Of a stretch of 64,000 nucleotides of DNA, positions 36,194 to 44,980 are shown piece by piece. Position 1 is the first letter of the stretch. Every line of letters begins with the position of its first letter. The translations under genes were made by a program, and so were the position numbers. This stretch comes from Stieleria varia (GTDB lineage: Bacteria; Planctomycetota; Planctomycetia; Pirellulales; Pirellulaceae): positions 7,750,001 through 7,814,000 of the forward strand of contig NZ_CP151726.1 in the NCBI RefSeq assembly GCF_038443385.1. Direction: 5' to 3'. The notes beneath the pieces were generated by a model that was not told the DNA's origin, did no database searches, and was given only the letters and a program-made list of their open reading frames with translations.

Positions 36194-37057
36194 ATGAGAT
36201 TTCCAAATAGCTCTGCACGCCAAATCTTCGTTGCCCATTTGTCGCTGGGGTTGGCACTTCTGCTTGCCGTGAACGTCGATGCGCAGGAAAGTAAAGACCA
36301 GACGACTCGGCACACGTTGATCTCGGAAAGCCGCGAGCGGACTTACAACGTTTACGTGCCTACCACGCTAGATCGTGACAAACCCGCCCCGCTACTGTTG
36401 TGTTTTCATGGAGCTGGCGGAAGCGGACTCGCAGAGATGATCCCGTTTCGTCGACTCGCAAAACAACATGGGTTTCTACTGGTGGGACCGGACGGAATCA
36501 ACGGCCGCTGGAACGCCGGTTGTGATGACGAAATCAAAGCGACTGCTGGGGCAGATGACGTGGGATTCGTCCGTGACTTGGTGCAGGAGATTCGAAACGA
36601 CTTCAAGGTGGACTCGCGACGCATCTATGCTTATGGATTTTCGAATGGTGCTGCAATCGGACATCGGCTAGCAGCGGAACTTCCAGATACCTTTGCTGCC
36701 GTTGCCGCTGTTGGAGGAACGCTTGCACGCAACAGTCGTGACGCCATCGTCCCCGGGCCAGCAGTGTCGATGCTGATCATGGTGGGCAGCGAAGATTCCA
36801 TGTTCGGAACGAACGGGGATCTGCGTAAAGGCACGTTTTTCACGGCAACCGAAACGGCTCGCATCTGGAGTGAACGCAACGAATGCAGCGTGTCGGTTGA
36901 CGTAGAGACGCCGGTTCCCTTCACTCGCTGGACGAATCCGACCGACAATGTGGAAGTGGAGCTTTGGATCGTGCAAGGTGCTGGCCACACTCCGAACATG
37001 AGCAAAGCGTTTGATACCGCAGAGGAAAGCTGGAAGTTTCTCTCTCGCGAAAGATGA
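36194..37057 (+). CDS. Secreted alpha/beta-hydrolase, PHB-depolymerase/feruloyl-esterase-like
   Basis: 287 aa. A signal peptide (about 1-30) precedes an LpqC/esterase-D-type alpha/beta hydrolase. The oxyanion region is LLLCFHGAGGSG (68-78). The nucleophile elbow is G-F-S150-N-G-A. A C-terminal histidine lies in GAGHTPN. The LVGPDGINGRWNAGC block is typical of poly(3-hydroxybutyrate) depolymerase-like and feruloyl esterase-like proteins. The substrate is probably an ester in polysaccharide or polyester, which would fit the neighbouring sulfatases, but is inferred. Confidence 0.87.
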   Translation: MRFPNSSARQIFVAHLSLGLALLLAVNVDAQESKDQTTRHTLISESRERTYNVYVPTTLDRDKPAPLLLCFHGAGGSGLAEMIPFRRLAKQHGFLLVGPDGINGRWNAGCDDEIKATAGADDVGFVRDLVQEIRNDFKVDSRRIYAYGFSNGAAIGHRLAAELPDTFAAVAAVGGTLARNSRDAIVPGPAVSMLIMVGSEDSMFGTNGDLRKGTFFTATETARIWSERNECSVSVDVETPVPFTRWTNPTDNVEVELWIVQGAGHTPNMSKAFDTAEESWKFLSRER

Positions 37058-37120
37058 AAGACGAGAAATAGCGGCGAGGGGTTTTAAACGGGTTCCACCG
37101 CATCCAACGAAACCACTTAT

Positions 37121-37193
37121 GTTGGAGTCCAGGCTTTAGCCGCTCGAACCTGAACTGTACCAGTGCTCAATCGCCTAAAGGCTAGACTCCAAC
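37121..37193. repeat. Imperfect inverted repeat
   Basis: GTTGGAGTCCAGGCTTTAG (37121-37139) pairs with CTAAAGGCTAGACTCCAAC (37175-37193) with three mismatches, around a ~35-nt loop. Another dispersed-palindrome type, placed just upstream of the RAYT relic. Confidence 0.7.
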
Positions 37194-37197
37194 TTGC

Positions 37198-37233
37198 GCG
37201 CGAGAAAATGGGACGGCGCGAGAAAATGGGACG
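37198..37233. repeat. 18-bp tandem duplication upstream of RAYT relic
   Basis: Two exact copies of GCGCGAGAAAATGGGACG, followed by GGGGTAG (37234-37240). It could be part of the left flank recognised by the RAYT, since REP elements commonly carry a GTAG-type tetranucleotide. That link is speculative. Confidence 0.6.
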
Positions 37234-37284
37234 GGGGTAGTTTTGAATCCTATCGCATGATAAACGGCCTGCTTTGGAGTTGCC

Positions 37285-37638
37285 ATGCCACGACAGAAGC
37301 GGGCCGATGAAGTTGGCGTTATTGATCACGCGATCAATCGTGGGAACGCTCGTCAGAAGATTTTCCTGAAGCAGGACGGAATCAGAAAAGGTGTCGGACA
37401 CCGATTTGGTGGACTCAGCAACTCTCTTTCGGCTTGGCCGGTCCCTCGAACACGCGCCTGGATCGACCGTGTGGCTCAAGCGTTTAGCCAATCGAAGCAG
37501 GAGGAATTGCGGTGGAGCATGCGCCGCAGGGTTCCTTTTGGTGAGGAGACCTGGGTAGAGTCGACTGCGAGAAAGTTCGATCTCGAATCGACGATGCGTC
37601 CCCAGGGCCGTCCACGAAAGCTACCGCGCCCTTCTTGA
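37285..37638 (+). pseudogene. Internally deleted REP-associated tyrosine transposase (RAYT)
   Basis: Open frame of 117 codons built from the two ends of a Y1-type RAYT. Residues 1-32 (PRQKRADEVGVIDHAINRGN and following) match the family N-terminus. Residues from about 45 (LSAWPVPRTRAWIDRV, PFGEETWVESTARKF, LESTMRPQGRPRK) match its C-terminus. The whole catalytic core is gone, including the HUH histidine pair (NHWH-type) and the tyrosine helix. At the junction is a 21-bp palindromic sequence (37389-37409) that recurs inverted downstream at 37654-37674. It is probably inactive. Intact RAYTs are about 230-300 aa. Confidence 0.85.
37389..37409 (+). repeat. REP-like palindrome inside the RAYT relic
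   Basis: AGGTGTCGGACACCGATTTG then G. The GGTGTC/GACACC core is a perfect palindrome. It matches the inverted copy at 37654-37674 with one mismatch and sits exactly where the transposase core is missing. Confidence 0.8.
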
Positions 37639-37653
37639 TCTTTGCCCATCCTT

Positions 37654-37674
37654 CCAATTCGGTGTCCGACACCT
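37654..37674 (-). repeat. REP-like palindrome downstream of the RAYT relic
   Basis: CCAATTCGGTGTCCGACACC then T, the inverted counterpart of 37389-37409, 16 bp after the relic's stop codon. Together they could form a ~245-nt inverted-repeat unit. Confidence 0.8.
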
Positions 37675-37899
37675 GGTATGTCCCCTAGATAAAAAAATCT
37701 TTTCTCCACCGCGAGTTGATCTTTGATACCTTTCCTGGGGCGCATTGTTGCCCCGGCTGTACCGCACACATTGGTTTCGACGGCATGCCCTCTCACTCGG
37801 GATTTCAGTTCTTAACAGCTCCTTTTCCTAGCTCACCTGCATCCGTGTTATCCTAGCCAAAGCTTGTGTTTCGTTTGTAAATCGGAAAGAGAGTGCTAC

Positions 37900-40497
37900 A
37901 TGATTTTTTCGCGCGTGGCCGTCTTGCTGTTTGCTGTTCATGCCTTCACGGGTCACGTGACTGCGCAAGATAGCAAGCAAGAATCAAAAGTAGATTCGCT
38001 CGTTCAAACACTCAGGGGGCGGAATGGTGAAATTCAGGTTCACAAAATATCGCTATCGGGCAATGCTAAGAACGAGCAGGGTGCGCCTGTTGCGGGCGCA
38101 ACGATCATTGTCGGCTACGCGGATTTAAATCGTGCAGTTGGAAAGGATGAAACAGGCGAACAGCAGGAATTTCCGTTTGCACTGGCACGCGTAAAAACTG
38201 ACCAGCAGGGACGCTTTGAAGCTGACAATCTGATCGTGCCTGCAAAGAAACGAGTTGGGAATACTCCTGAGAGTGTCCCACTGCATGGAACGCTGACCGA
38301 TCAAGCGGGCAGCCCAATCCCAGGTGCCGTTGTCCGTGCAGGCCAAGTCAACGATGCGAACGATGCGCCAGACGCCAAGCCACGCATGACGATTTTCAAT
38401 TTCCTGGATAGCTCCCCAAACGCTGGAGTGGGCTATCCCCGGATGCATTTGATCCCCGAAGAGATTCGAACCACCACGACGAACGCAAAGGGTGAATACC
38501 GATTTGACTACATTCCTTATGGCGTTCGTATGGCTGTTAGCTTTTCACATTCCAGCTTTCTGTCGCACGTGCTGAGGAGTTTCAACACATCGCCCGGCGA
38601 AAAACAGGGCAAGTTCATTGGTCCTGACTGCGAATTGAGTGCGACGGTTGATCGTGGGCAAACGATTGCGTTGCAGGCGGTTGACCCCAAGACGGGGAAA
38701 CCAGTGCCAGGAACCAAGTTTGAGCTTCCCTACTCACGTAACATTCAGCAAGGCTCGGTGGCTACGGCAAACGAGGACGGTATCGCCAGCCTGCGAATCT
38801 TGGCTGGAAGTTACACGCTGCGAATCATTCCGCCGCCTGGCAATGACTACTGGGTAACGACCGACGTTTTGAACATAGAAGAGAGTCACGCGGGCGGAGA
38901 TCCGTTGGCTTGGGAGTTGATGCCAGCTATCGGAATCCGATGCAAGGCTGTTGCCGGTGACAAGCCTGTCGCTGGCATTTCTTTTGAATACAGCACAGAC
39001 GGTGTAAATTGGAGGACGGCCGCGACGCAGGGCAGCTACACCGAGTATGCGACGACCGACAATGGCGGGGTCATGAATTTGGTCGTTCCGGCGGAAACTC
39101 AATCGATCCGCATCAAAGGCGACGATCTGAATCAGACGGCACAGAAGATTGACGGAAAAAGCGAACTGCTCTTCAGCGTGAATGCTAAGACAACAGATGC
39201 CGATTCTCGAAAACTGGCTTACCTGAATTCAGTGACTCCACTGAACGGTGTCTATCGATATCGATCCAACAATCATCTGATGAAAGAGGTGTCATCCGAA
39301 GACTTTCGCGACAAAATCGAATCGCTCCTCGACATGAATGCGGCGCAGATCGAAGATGAACTTCACGCCTATTTTGGCGAGTTACCGATGTCGGAGATCG
39401 TGTTGACGCAATTCGGCGACCGGCGGCGAGAAGAACGCACACACACCTATGGCGATAAAAAGACGACCGACTGGACGGTTTCTGATGGTCAAAATCGAAT
39501 CCGATTCGACGCTGCCAATCGACAGTGCAACGTCGAGCAGGAGATCAACTCGCGAATGCACATGGCAAGCATCTCCAGCCTGATTCTGTTGCCGATGGAA
39601 TTGGAATCGCAAGGGGCGATCCGAGAAGGAAATCGCATGGTGTTAACGAAAGAGGAAGCAGGTCAATCTATGCGTGTCGAGCAAGATGCTAAGTCTGGAT
39701 TCGTCTACGTGCGAGATTTTTCATCCAGCAGATACGGGAAGAGTTCATGGCAAATCGGAAAGCGAGAAATCAATGGCCAAGTCTTACCCAGGATCAAGGT
39801 GGAAGCACGCTATCGTGACGAACAGTTGGACTACGCGGGAGTGATCTTCCTGGACGACGTTCAACTGAACGACGAGTTGCCCATCGAAACTTTTGCGATG
39901 GATTTGCCAGCGGGTACGAATGTGTTTGACGAACGCTCAATCGATTCCAATGCCGTCTCACGTCGTGGTAAGTTTACGGGAATCAAAACCGACTGCGTCG
40001 ACTTGATTGCTCGATTGGGAGAACCAGATCGAGCAGAGGTCGCGATGAAACATGGCGACCCCGCACCTGAGCTGGAAATACAAAACTGGGTTCGTGGCGG
40101 GCGAGTGATTGAGGCCCCTGATTTGAGGGGCAAACGTTTATTGCTTTTCTTCATGGGGTCCGATCCAGACGATTTTGTCACCGAGTTACCAGCTCTCAGA
40201 CGCGCCTGTGAAGCGTTTGCAGGCAGAGATGACCTTGCAGTAATCGCTCTGTTTTCCCCACCCCAAACAGCATCCTCCCTTGCGAAGCTATCGATTGTTC
40301 GGGACCTGACTTGCTTGGTCGCCGTCGACAGCCAAGCCGAAGAAGGCCGGCACAAGGGAAAGACACGTGCCGCGTACCCAGGATATTCCAATCAAATCAG
40401 CGTCGTTGTGGACCCACAAGGCAACGTGCAGATGCTCGCCAGCTACAACGACAACATCGATTCGACGATCTACTGGATCAAACGATCCACGAAATAG
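37900..40497 (+). CDS. Large secreted protein with carboxypeptidase-regulatory-like and thioredoxin-like parts
   Basis: 865 aa from ATG 37900, preceded by a purine-rich GGAAAGAGAG. A signal peptide (FSRVAVLLFAVHAFTGHVTA) is followed by repeated beta-sandwich segments of the carboxypeptidase-regulatory/Big type (LSGNAKNEQGAPVAGATIIV, LHGTLTDQAGSPIPGAVVRA, VDPKTGKPVPGTKFEL). A central unassigned region of about 350 residues follows. The last ~150 residues (GDPAPELEIQNWVRGGRVIEAPDLRGKRLLLFFMGS) resemble a TlpA/AhpC-type thioredoxin fold. The usual CxxC redox motif is absent: the matching position reads GSDPDD. Redox activity is therefore unlikely. Such modular proteins are common in planctomycetes; the role is unknown. 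Confidence 0.8.
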   Translation: MIFSRVAVLLFAVHAFTGHVTAQDSKQESKVDSLVQTLRGRNGEIQVHKISLSGNAKNEQGAPVAGATIIVGYADLNRAVGKDETGEQQEFPFALARVKTDQQGRFEADNLIVPAKKRVGNTPESVPLHGTLTDQAGSPIPGAVVRAGQVNDANDAPDAKPRMTIFNFLDSSPNAGVGYPRMHLIPEEIRTTTTNAKGEYRFDYIPYGVRMAVSFSHSSFLSHVLRSFNTSPGEKQGKFIGPDCELSATVDRGQTIALQAVDPKTGKPVPGTKFELPYSRNIQQGSVATANEDGIASLRILAGSYTLRIIPPPGNDYWVTTDVLNIEESHAGGDPLAWELMPAIGIRCKAVAGDKPVAGISFEYSTDGVNWRTAATQGSYTEYATTDNGGVMNLVVPAETQSIRIKGDDLNQTAQKIDGKSELLFSVNAKTTDADSRKLAYLNSVTPLNGVYRYRSNNHLMKEVSSEDFRDKIESLLDMNAAQIEDELHAYFGELPMSEIVLTQFGDRRREERTHTYGDKKTTDWTVSDGQNRIRFDAANRQCNVEQEINSRMHMASISSLILLPMELESQGAIREGNRMVLTKEEAGQSMRVEQDAKSGFVYVRDFSSSRYGKSSWQIGKREINGQVLPRIKVEARYRDEQLDYAGVIFLDDVQLNDELPIETFAMDLPAGTNVFDERSIDSNAVSRRGKFTGIKTDCVDLIARLGEPDRAEVAMKHGDPAPELEIQNWVRGGRVIEAPDLRGKRLLLFFMGSDPDDFVTELPALRRACEAFAGRDDLAVIALFSPPQTASSLAKLSIVRDLTCLVAVDSQAEEGRHKGKTRAAYPGYSNQISVVVDPQGNVQMLASYNDNIDSTIYWIKRSTK

Positions 40498-40678
40498 TCC
40501 GGACTGCCCCTAGCCGGATGCTGACACCTTTTTCTCGACGCTCCGCTTGCCTTACGACTTTACGACAACAGGGAATACACGCCAAATCGAGTGTCCATCA
40601 CTGTGGGTCCCCCCTTATCACCGAGCCGAGCACTGCACCGAATACTGCGCGATCCTCATTTTTTTGCCCGACAATCCG

Positions 40679-40860
40679 CTAGCCCGGATTATTCATCAGC
40701 CGGCACGCGATAGCGTCCGGTTCCCGAGTAGAGGCGTGAGAACCGGACGCTATCGCGTGGCGGCTGATATGCGCAGCCTGTTTTCGTACCAATACGCGCA
40801 AACCGTTTCGTGCAAACGTATTGCGAAGACCGTAGTGGGTCGCGTGAATAATCCGGGCGA
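40679..40860. mobile_element. 182-bp MITE-like element, copy 2
   Basis: Same architecture as 35862-36044: terminal CTAGCCCGGATTATTCA, a 20-bp internal hairpin, and a right terminus TGAATAATCCGGGC that loses the final TAG (reads GAG). It differs from copy 1 at only about a dozen positions and has the same orientation. Confidence 0.88.
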
Positions 40861-40875
40861 GCGGTCTGTCAAGGT

Positions 40876-40904
40876 TTGTGATGGGTGTTTCCCCCGTCTA
40901 CAAT
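40876..40904 (+). promoter_or_regulatory. Sigma-70-type promoter upstream of the aldose epimerase gene
   Basis: TTGTGA, a 17-bp spacer, then TACAAT, 16 bp after the end of the MITE-like element and about 130 bp before the start codon. Spacing is ideal and both boxes match the consensus at 4-5 of 6 positions. Confidence 0.6.
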
Positions 40905-41032
40905 CGTGATTGCTGGATCTGCTTCACAATTCGTCAGGCGGCGGATCGCCACCGATTCTGATTGTTGCGACTTTGTGTCGTTTTTCCAACCATTCCCCCC
41001 AAGACTCAACCTTTACTCCTCATTGAACGGCC

Positions 41033-42169
41033 ATGAAACGAATTCTCCTTCTTACTTTTGCTTGCCTCTGTCTTGCTGCGCCTGGCATCTCCTCGGCTGA
41101 TACGCCGGCAAAGCCGACGGCCGAGGACTTTGGCAAGACAGCCGATGGCACTCCCGTGGAACTCTACACCCTCAAGAGTTCCAAGGGGCTGGTGGCAAAA
41201 ATCATGACTCGCGGCGCGACGTTGGTGCAGTTGCATGTCCCGGATTCCGACGGAAAGTCTGCCGATGTGATCTTCGGATTCGACGACGTTGCCGGCTATG
41301 AAAGCGAAGACAACCAGTACTTTGGATGCACCACGGGACGAGTTTGCAACCGAATCGCCAAAGGCAAGTTTTCATTGGATGGCAAAGACTACACGCTGGC
41401 GATCAACAATGAACCGAACCATCTCCACGGTGGCGTCGAGCGGAGCTTGGACAAAGTTGTGTGGAAGGCCAAGCCGTTTGCCAACGAAAAGGGAACCGGT
41501 GTGACGTTCAGCTACACCAGCCCCGATGGCGAAGAAGGCTATCCTGGAAACTTGGACGTTACCGTTCGTTTCTTCGTGCCTACGGATGCCAATCGGGTTT
41601 CGATCACGTACACCGCAAAGACCGACAAAGCGACGCCAGTGAACCTGACCAACCACGCTTATTTCAATCTCGGCGGAGCGGGCAGTGAAACGGTGCTCAA
41701 CCACAAGCTCATGTTGAATGCGCCTCAATACACGCCCGTGGACGATACCCTGATCCCAACTGGTGAAATCAAAGACGTGGAGGGCACCGTGCTTGATTTC
41801 CGCAAACCAACCCGCATCGGCAAAGGCATCGAAGAGCTCACCGACACGGCAGCACTGGGCTATGACCACAACTTTGTGTTGGCCGAGATCCCCGAGGGCA
41901 AGAGCATGCGGATGGCCGCTCGTTTGGTGGACCCCGATTCGGGGCGAACGCTGACCATCTCCACCGATCAGCCAGGAATCCAGTTCTACTCGGGCAATTT
42001 CCTGATGGGACAAACCGGCAAAGATGGCAAAACGTATCCTCACCGCAGCGCCGTGTGCCTGGAAACGCAGCATTATCCTGACAGCATCAACCAGCCAAAG
42101 TTTCCCTCCACCGTGCTAAAACCAGGAGAAGAGTTCAAATCGACGACCGTTTTGAATTTTGGCAATTGA
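41033..42169 (+). CDS. galM: Secreted aldose 1-epimerase (galactose mutarotase)
   Basis: 378 aa. Interconverts alpha and beta anomers of aldoses. Family motifs: GCTTGRVCNRIAKGKF, NEPNHLHGG (catalytic His region), LTNHAYFNLGG (second His) and CLETQHYPDSIN with the catalytic Glu near the C-terminus. A clear signal peptide (KRILLLTFACLCLAAPGISSA) indicates export to the periplasm, unlike the cytoplasmic E. coli enzyme. That would suit sugar uptake or degradation outside the cytoplasm alongside the nearby sulfatases. It appears monocistronic behind its own promoter. Confidence 0.95.
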   Translation: MKRILLLTFACLCLAAPGISSADTPAKPTAEDFGKTADGTPVELYTLKSSKGLVAKIMTRGATLVQLHVPDSDGKSADVIFGFDDVAGYESEDNQYFGCTTGRVCNRIAKGKFSLDGKDYTLAINNEPNHLHGGVERSLDKVVWKAKPFANEKGTGVTFSYTSPDGEEGYPGNLDVTVRFFVPTDANRVSITYTAKTDKATPVNLTNHAYFNLGGAGSETVLNHKLMLNAPQYTPVDDTLIPTGEIKDVEGTVLDFRKPTRIGKGIEELTDTAALGYDHNFVLAEIPEGKSMRMAARLVDPDSGRTLTISTDQPGIQFYSGNFLMGQTGKDGKTYPHRSAVCLETQHYPDSINQPKFPSTVLKPGEEFKSTTVLNFGN

Positions 42170-42260
42170 TTTATTTTTTGTCGGAAACATTTCCAGAAAC
42201 GCCCCGCTTGGCTAGGTAAGAAGTTGACTTTCATTACCAAGCCACGGGGAGTCTGGGTCG

Positions 42261-43013
42261 ATGTGTCTCAAAAAATCACTGTTTTCACTCGCGTTTTGCG
42301 TCCTCTGCCTCACAGCCATCGCCAACGGGCAGTCCACCGAGAGCGGGTTCTATCGTCCGTCGCACCACTGTGACCGACACGCAAATCACGATTGGCGATC
42401 TCACGGTCACGCTGTTCGGGTTGTCGGCTATCGATATGCCAGCCCCTATTACGGGTATCGGACCACTGGATTCGAACTGGCGTCGGTGATTCGTGCTCAA
42501 GGCGAATTCAATTTGCTGACGGCGCAGGCAAGATCCGAGAATGCCGCTGCGGTCCAACTCGAGCTGCAAAACAGCGTTGATGCTTTGGCCGCCCGATTGG
42601 AACGACGACGCATCAACACGGAGTCCCGTTTCGGACACTTGCATGCCGCAGCGGAGGAGCGTCGTTTGGCAAGCGAACTGCGAAAAGCAGAGCAGCCAGT
42701 GGCGGTCGCCCCTGCAGACGGCAGCGTTCAGTGGCCGCTGATTCTCGCCACCACTCACTTTGCCAGAGCTCGCAGACCGGTTGATCTGGTTTTTGCTCAG
42801 CGAGCCCACGATGGGGCGATCAATCCAGATCACTACCAACCGCTGTGCGACTGGATCGAACAGATTCGCTGCGAACTGAAGGATCACATCCACGAGTATT
42901 CCATGGACGACTATGTTCAAGCCCAGTCGTTCCTGCGAAACCTGGTCGATGAAGCGAGGCAGCCGATTTCACCGATGAGCCAGTCCACGCAGTTGGTCAA
43001 TATCAGCCGCTGA
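42261..43013 (+). CDS. Secreted hypothetical protein
   Basis: 250 aa. Signal peptide (KKSLFSLAFCVLCLTAIANG), a His/Arg/Tyr-rich stretch (about 32-70, HHCDRHANHDWRSHGH and YASPYYGYR), then a helical region (GEFNLLTAQARSENAAAVQLELQ). I recognise no family. The His-rich segment could bind metal, but that is only a composition argument. ATG 42261 directly precedes the signal peptide. Confidence 0.68.
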   Translation: MCLKKSLFSLAFCVLCLTAIANGQSTESGFYRPSHHCDRHANHDWRSHGHAVRVVGYRYASPYYGYRTTGFELASVIRAQGEFNLLTAQARSENAAAVQLELQNSVDALAARLERRRINTESRFGHLHAAAEERRLASELRKAEQPVAVAPADGSVQWPLILATTHFARARRPVDLVFAQRAHDGAINPDHYQPLCDWIEQIRCELKDHIHEYSMDDYVQAQSFLRNLVDEARQPISPMSQSTQLVNISR

Positions 43014-43191
43014 AACGTCCGGTATCCAGCGGATTCCAGGCGATCGCTGGTCGTCGACTTTCTCAGACGCACGTTGACTTTTCGCAACAGACGATGCACC
43101 CGGGCACCGTGTCCCATTTCAAAAAGAGCCGAATTGACGAAAAAAAAGCGTGTTCGTGTGATTGGCACTCGGATTGCGATGTTCGCGTCGG

Positions 43192-43629
43192 ATGCCAACC
43201 AAAAAACATCATCACGGATTCAACGCACCTCTGGTGACTGTGTCCTGCAGCCTGATCTTACTGGGTTCTGTCTCAGCGAATTTTGCCGTGGACACGGACC
43301 GGTCATCGGTCAGCAGTAGCGTTCAACTCGCTTCGGCAGAAGCGACCGAGCAGTTGCCGGCAGGCGAAATCCCCTCAGGTTGGCGTCGGACGGCACATGG
43401 CTGGGAGGATGCTTCGAAATGGCGAGTCCCAGCAGGCGGCAGGCAGCAGAGTCTGGACGAATGGATCTCAGCAACACAAAAGCAAGAAATCCCGTGGACC
43501 CGGGCGTTGTTTTCCCGCTTGCGGCGAATTCCTCCCTTGATGATCGCAACGATTCAGATCTCGCTCGTTGCCGTGATTTATCGCATCTCTCTGGGCTCCA
43601 AGTGGAATCAGGAATCAGCGACGTCGTGA
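43192..43629 (+). CDS. Small secreted or membrane hypothetical protein
   Basis: 145 aa from ATG 43192; the frame is open from a TTG at 43162. A basic His-rich start (PTKKHHHG) and hydrophobic segment (VTVSCSLILLGSVSANFA) suggest a signal peptide. A second hydrophobic helix near the end (PLMIATIQISLVAVIYRISL) suggests a membrane anchor. The middle contains GWRRTAHGWEDASKW. No family recognised. Codon usage looks like that of its neighbours, but the call rests on little beyond an open frame with two plausible hydrophobic segments. Confidence 0.55.
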   Translation: MPTKKHHHGFNAPLVTVSCSLILLGSVSANFAVDTDRSSVSSSVQLASAEATEQLPAGEIPSGWRRTAHGWEDASKWRVPAGGRQQSLDEWISATQKQEIPWTRALFSRLRRIPPLMIATIQISLVAVIYRISLGSKWNQESATS

Positions 43630-43752
43630 CGTTGAATCGGTGATCCGTTAGAGTGCTGCCAGAATCATCTCAAGGAGTTCGAGCCAGCAGCCGGGTTCCT
43701 TGGATTCACTTGGACGTTGAACGAAACATCACGACGGTGGGATTTGAATCGA

Positions 43753-44829
43753 ATGTTACATGCAGTGATCATGGCTGGTGGCAGCGGGACGAGGTTTTGG
43801 CCGGCGAGTCGAAATGCTTTGCCGAAGCAACTGCTTGCCTTGTCGGGTGAGCGTACGATGATCCAGGCAACCAGCGACCGCTTGGAGGGACTGGTTCCCG
43901 CCGAGCGACGGATGGTGTTGACCAATCAGGCATTGGTCTCAGCGGTGCTGGAACAACTGCCTGAGTTCCCCAACCAGAATGTTGTCGGAGAGCCATGCAA
44001 ACGTGACACCGCACCATGCGTGGGTCTGGCAGCGGCCATGATTGCGAGAAAGGATCCCGAGGGCATCATGGCCGTGATGCCCTCGGATCACGTGATCGGA
44101 ACTCCCGATCGATTTCGTGACGCTATTCGAGCGGGTGAAAAACTGGTGCAGGAAGATGCCAGTCGCATCGTGACCTTTGGGATCAAGCCGTCCTATCCGG
44201 CCGAGTCGTTCGGCTACATCGAGCGTGCCGAGCCATTGCAAGCCGCTGGCGTGGCAGCCTTTCAGGTCGCGAGATTTCGAGAAAAACCCGATCGTTTGAC
44301 CGCTCAGCAGTACCTTTCCAGCGGCAGTTTTTACTGGAACAGTGGCATCTTTCTCTGGAGAGCCTCGACCATCTTGGACGCGTTGAAGTCCCATCAGTTG
44401 GAGATGTACGAGCACCTGGATCGCATTGCCCAAGCAATGGAAACGGACAAGTTCCAAGAGACGTTGGCGGTTGAGTTTGCGGCGATCAAGGGAACATCCA
44501 TCGACTACGCCGTCATGGAAAGTTACCCCAATGTCGCCGTGATCGAAGCTCCCTTTGAATGGGACGATGTGGGCAGTTGGCAGGCCTTGGAGCGTCTCAA
44601 TCCATCGGATGAACATGGAAACACCGTTGTGGGTTCGCACTATGCCATCGATACGAAAGGCTCGATCATCTTTGGCCAGCCCGGCCATGCGATTGTAACC
44701 ATCGGGATTGAGGACATGATTGTAGTCCAAACACCTGATGCCACGCTGGTTGCTCCCAAATCGGCGGAGGAGCGTGTGCGTGAGGCGGTCCGGTTGTTGC
44801 TCGAAAGCAACCGAAACGATTGTCTGTAG
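43753..44829 (+). CDS. manC: Mannose-1-phosphate guanylyltransferase
   Basis: 358 aa. Makes GDP-mannose from mannose-1-phosphate and GTP for polysaccharide synthesis. The nucleotide-binding signature MAGGSGTRFWPASRNALPKQ starts at residue 6. Other family blocks: MPSDHVI, FGYIERAEP, FREKP, YWNSGIFLWRAS and IDYAVME followed by FEWDDVGSW. It is the short form without the C-terminal isomerase domain of bifunctional ManC/AlgA. ATG 43753 is chosen because the family begins about six residues before this motif. A terminator follows at 44875. Confidence 0.95.
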   Translation: MLHAVIMAGGSGTRFWPASRNALPKQLLALSGERTMIQATSDRLEGLVPAERRMVLTNQALVSAVLEQLPEFPNQNVVGEPCKRDTAPCVGLAAAMIARKDPEGIMAVMPSDHVIGTPDRFRDAIRAGEKLVQEDASRIVTFGIKPSYPAESFGYIERAEPLQAAGVAAFQVARFREKPDRLTAQQYLSSGSFYWNSGIFLWRASTILDALKSHQLEMYEHLDRIAQAMETDKFQETLAVEFAAIKGTSIDYAVMESYPNVAVIEAPFEWDDVGSWQALERLNPSDEHGNTVVGSHYAIDTKGSIIFGQPGHAIVTIGIEDMIVVQTPDATLVAPKSAEERVREAVRLLLESNRNDCL

Positions 44830-44874
44830 CGAAAAGACAACGTTCTTTCCCTCAAGAGGGTTGAATTGTCCGCA

Positions 44875-44903
44875 AAAACGCGGCGACACGCACCGCGTTT
44901 TCT
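44875..44903 (+). terminator. Terminator after manC
   Basis: AAAACGCGG, a 9-nt loop, CCGCGTTTT: a perfect 9-bp arm pair including A and T tracts, about 45 bp after the manC stop. Confidence 0.8.
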
Positions 44904-44980
44904 TGAATTCAGTGCGCACACATGGCATTCCTGAGCTAGGTTTCCTTTCATAGGGGGATCTCCGTCAGACTCAGGAACCA

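Larger units (their letters stand above)
40498..41032. other. Intergenic region before the aldose epimerase gene
   Basis: 535 bp. It holds MITE-like copy 2 (40679-40860) and a good sigma-70-type promoter (40876-40904). In the first 180 bp I see nothing recognisable. Confidence 0.7.
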
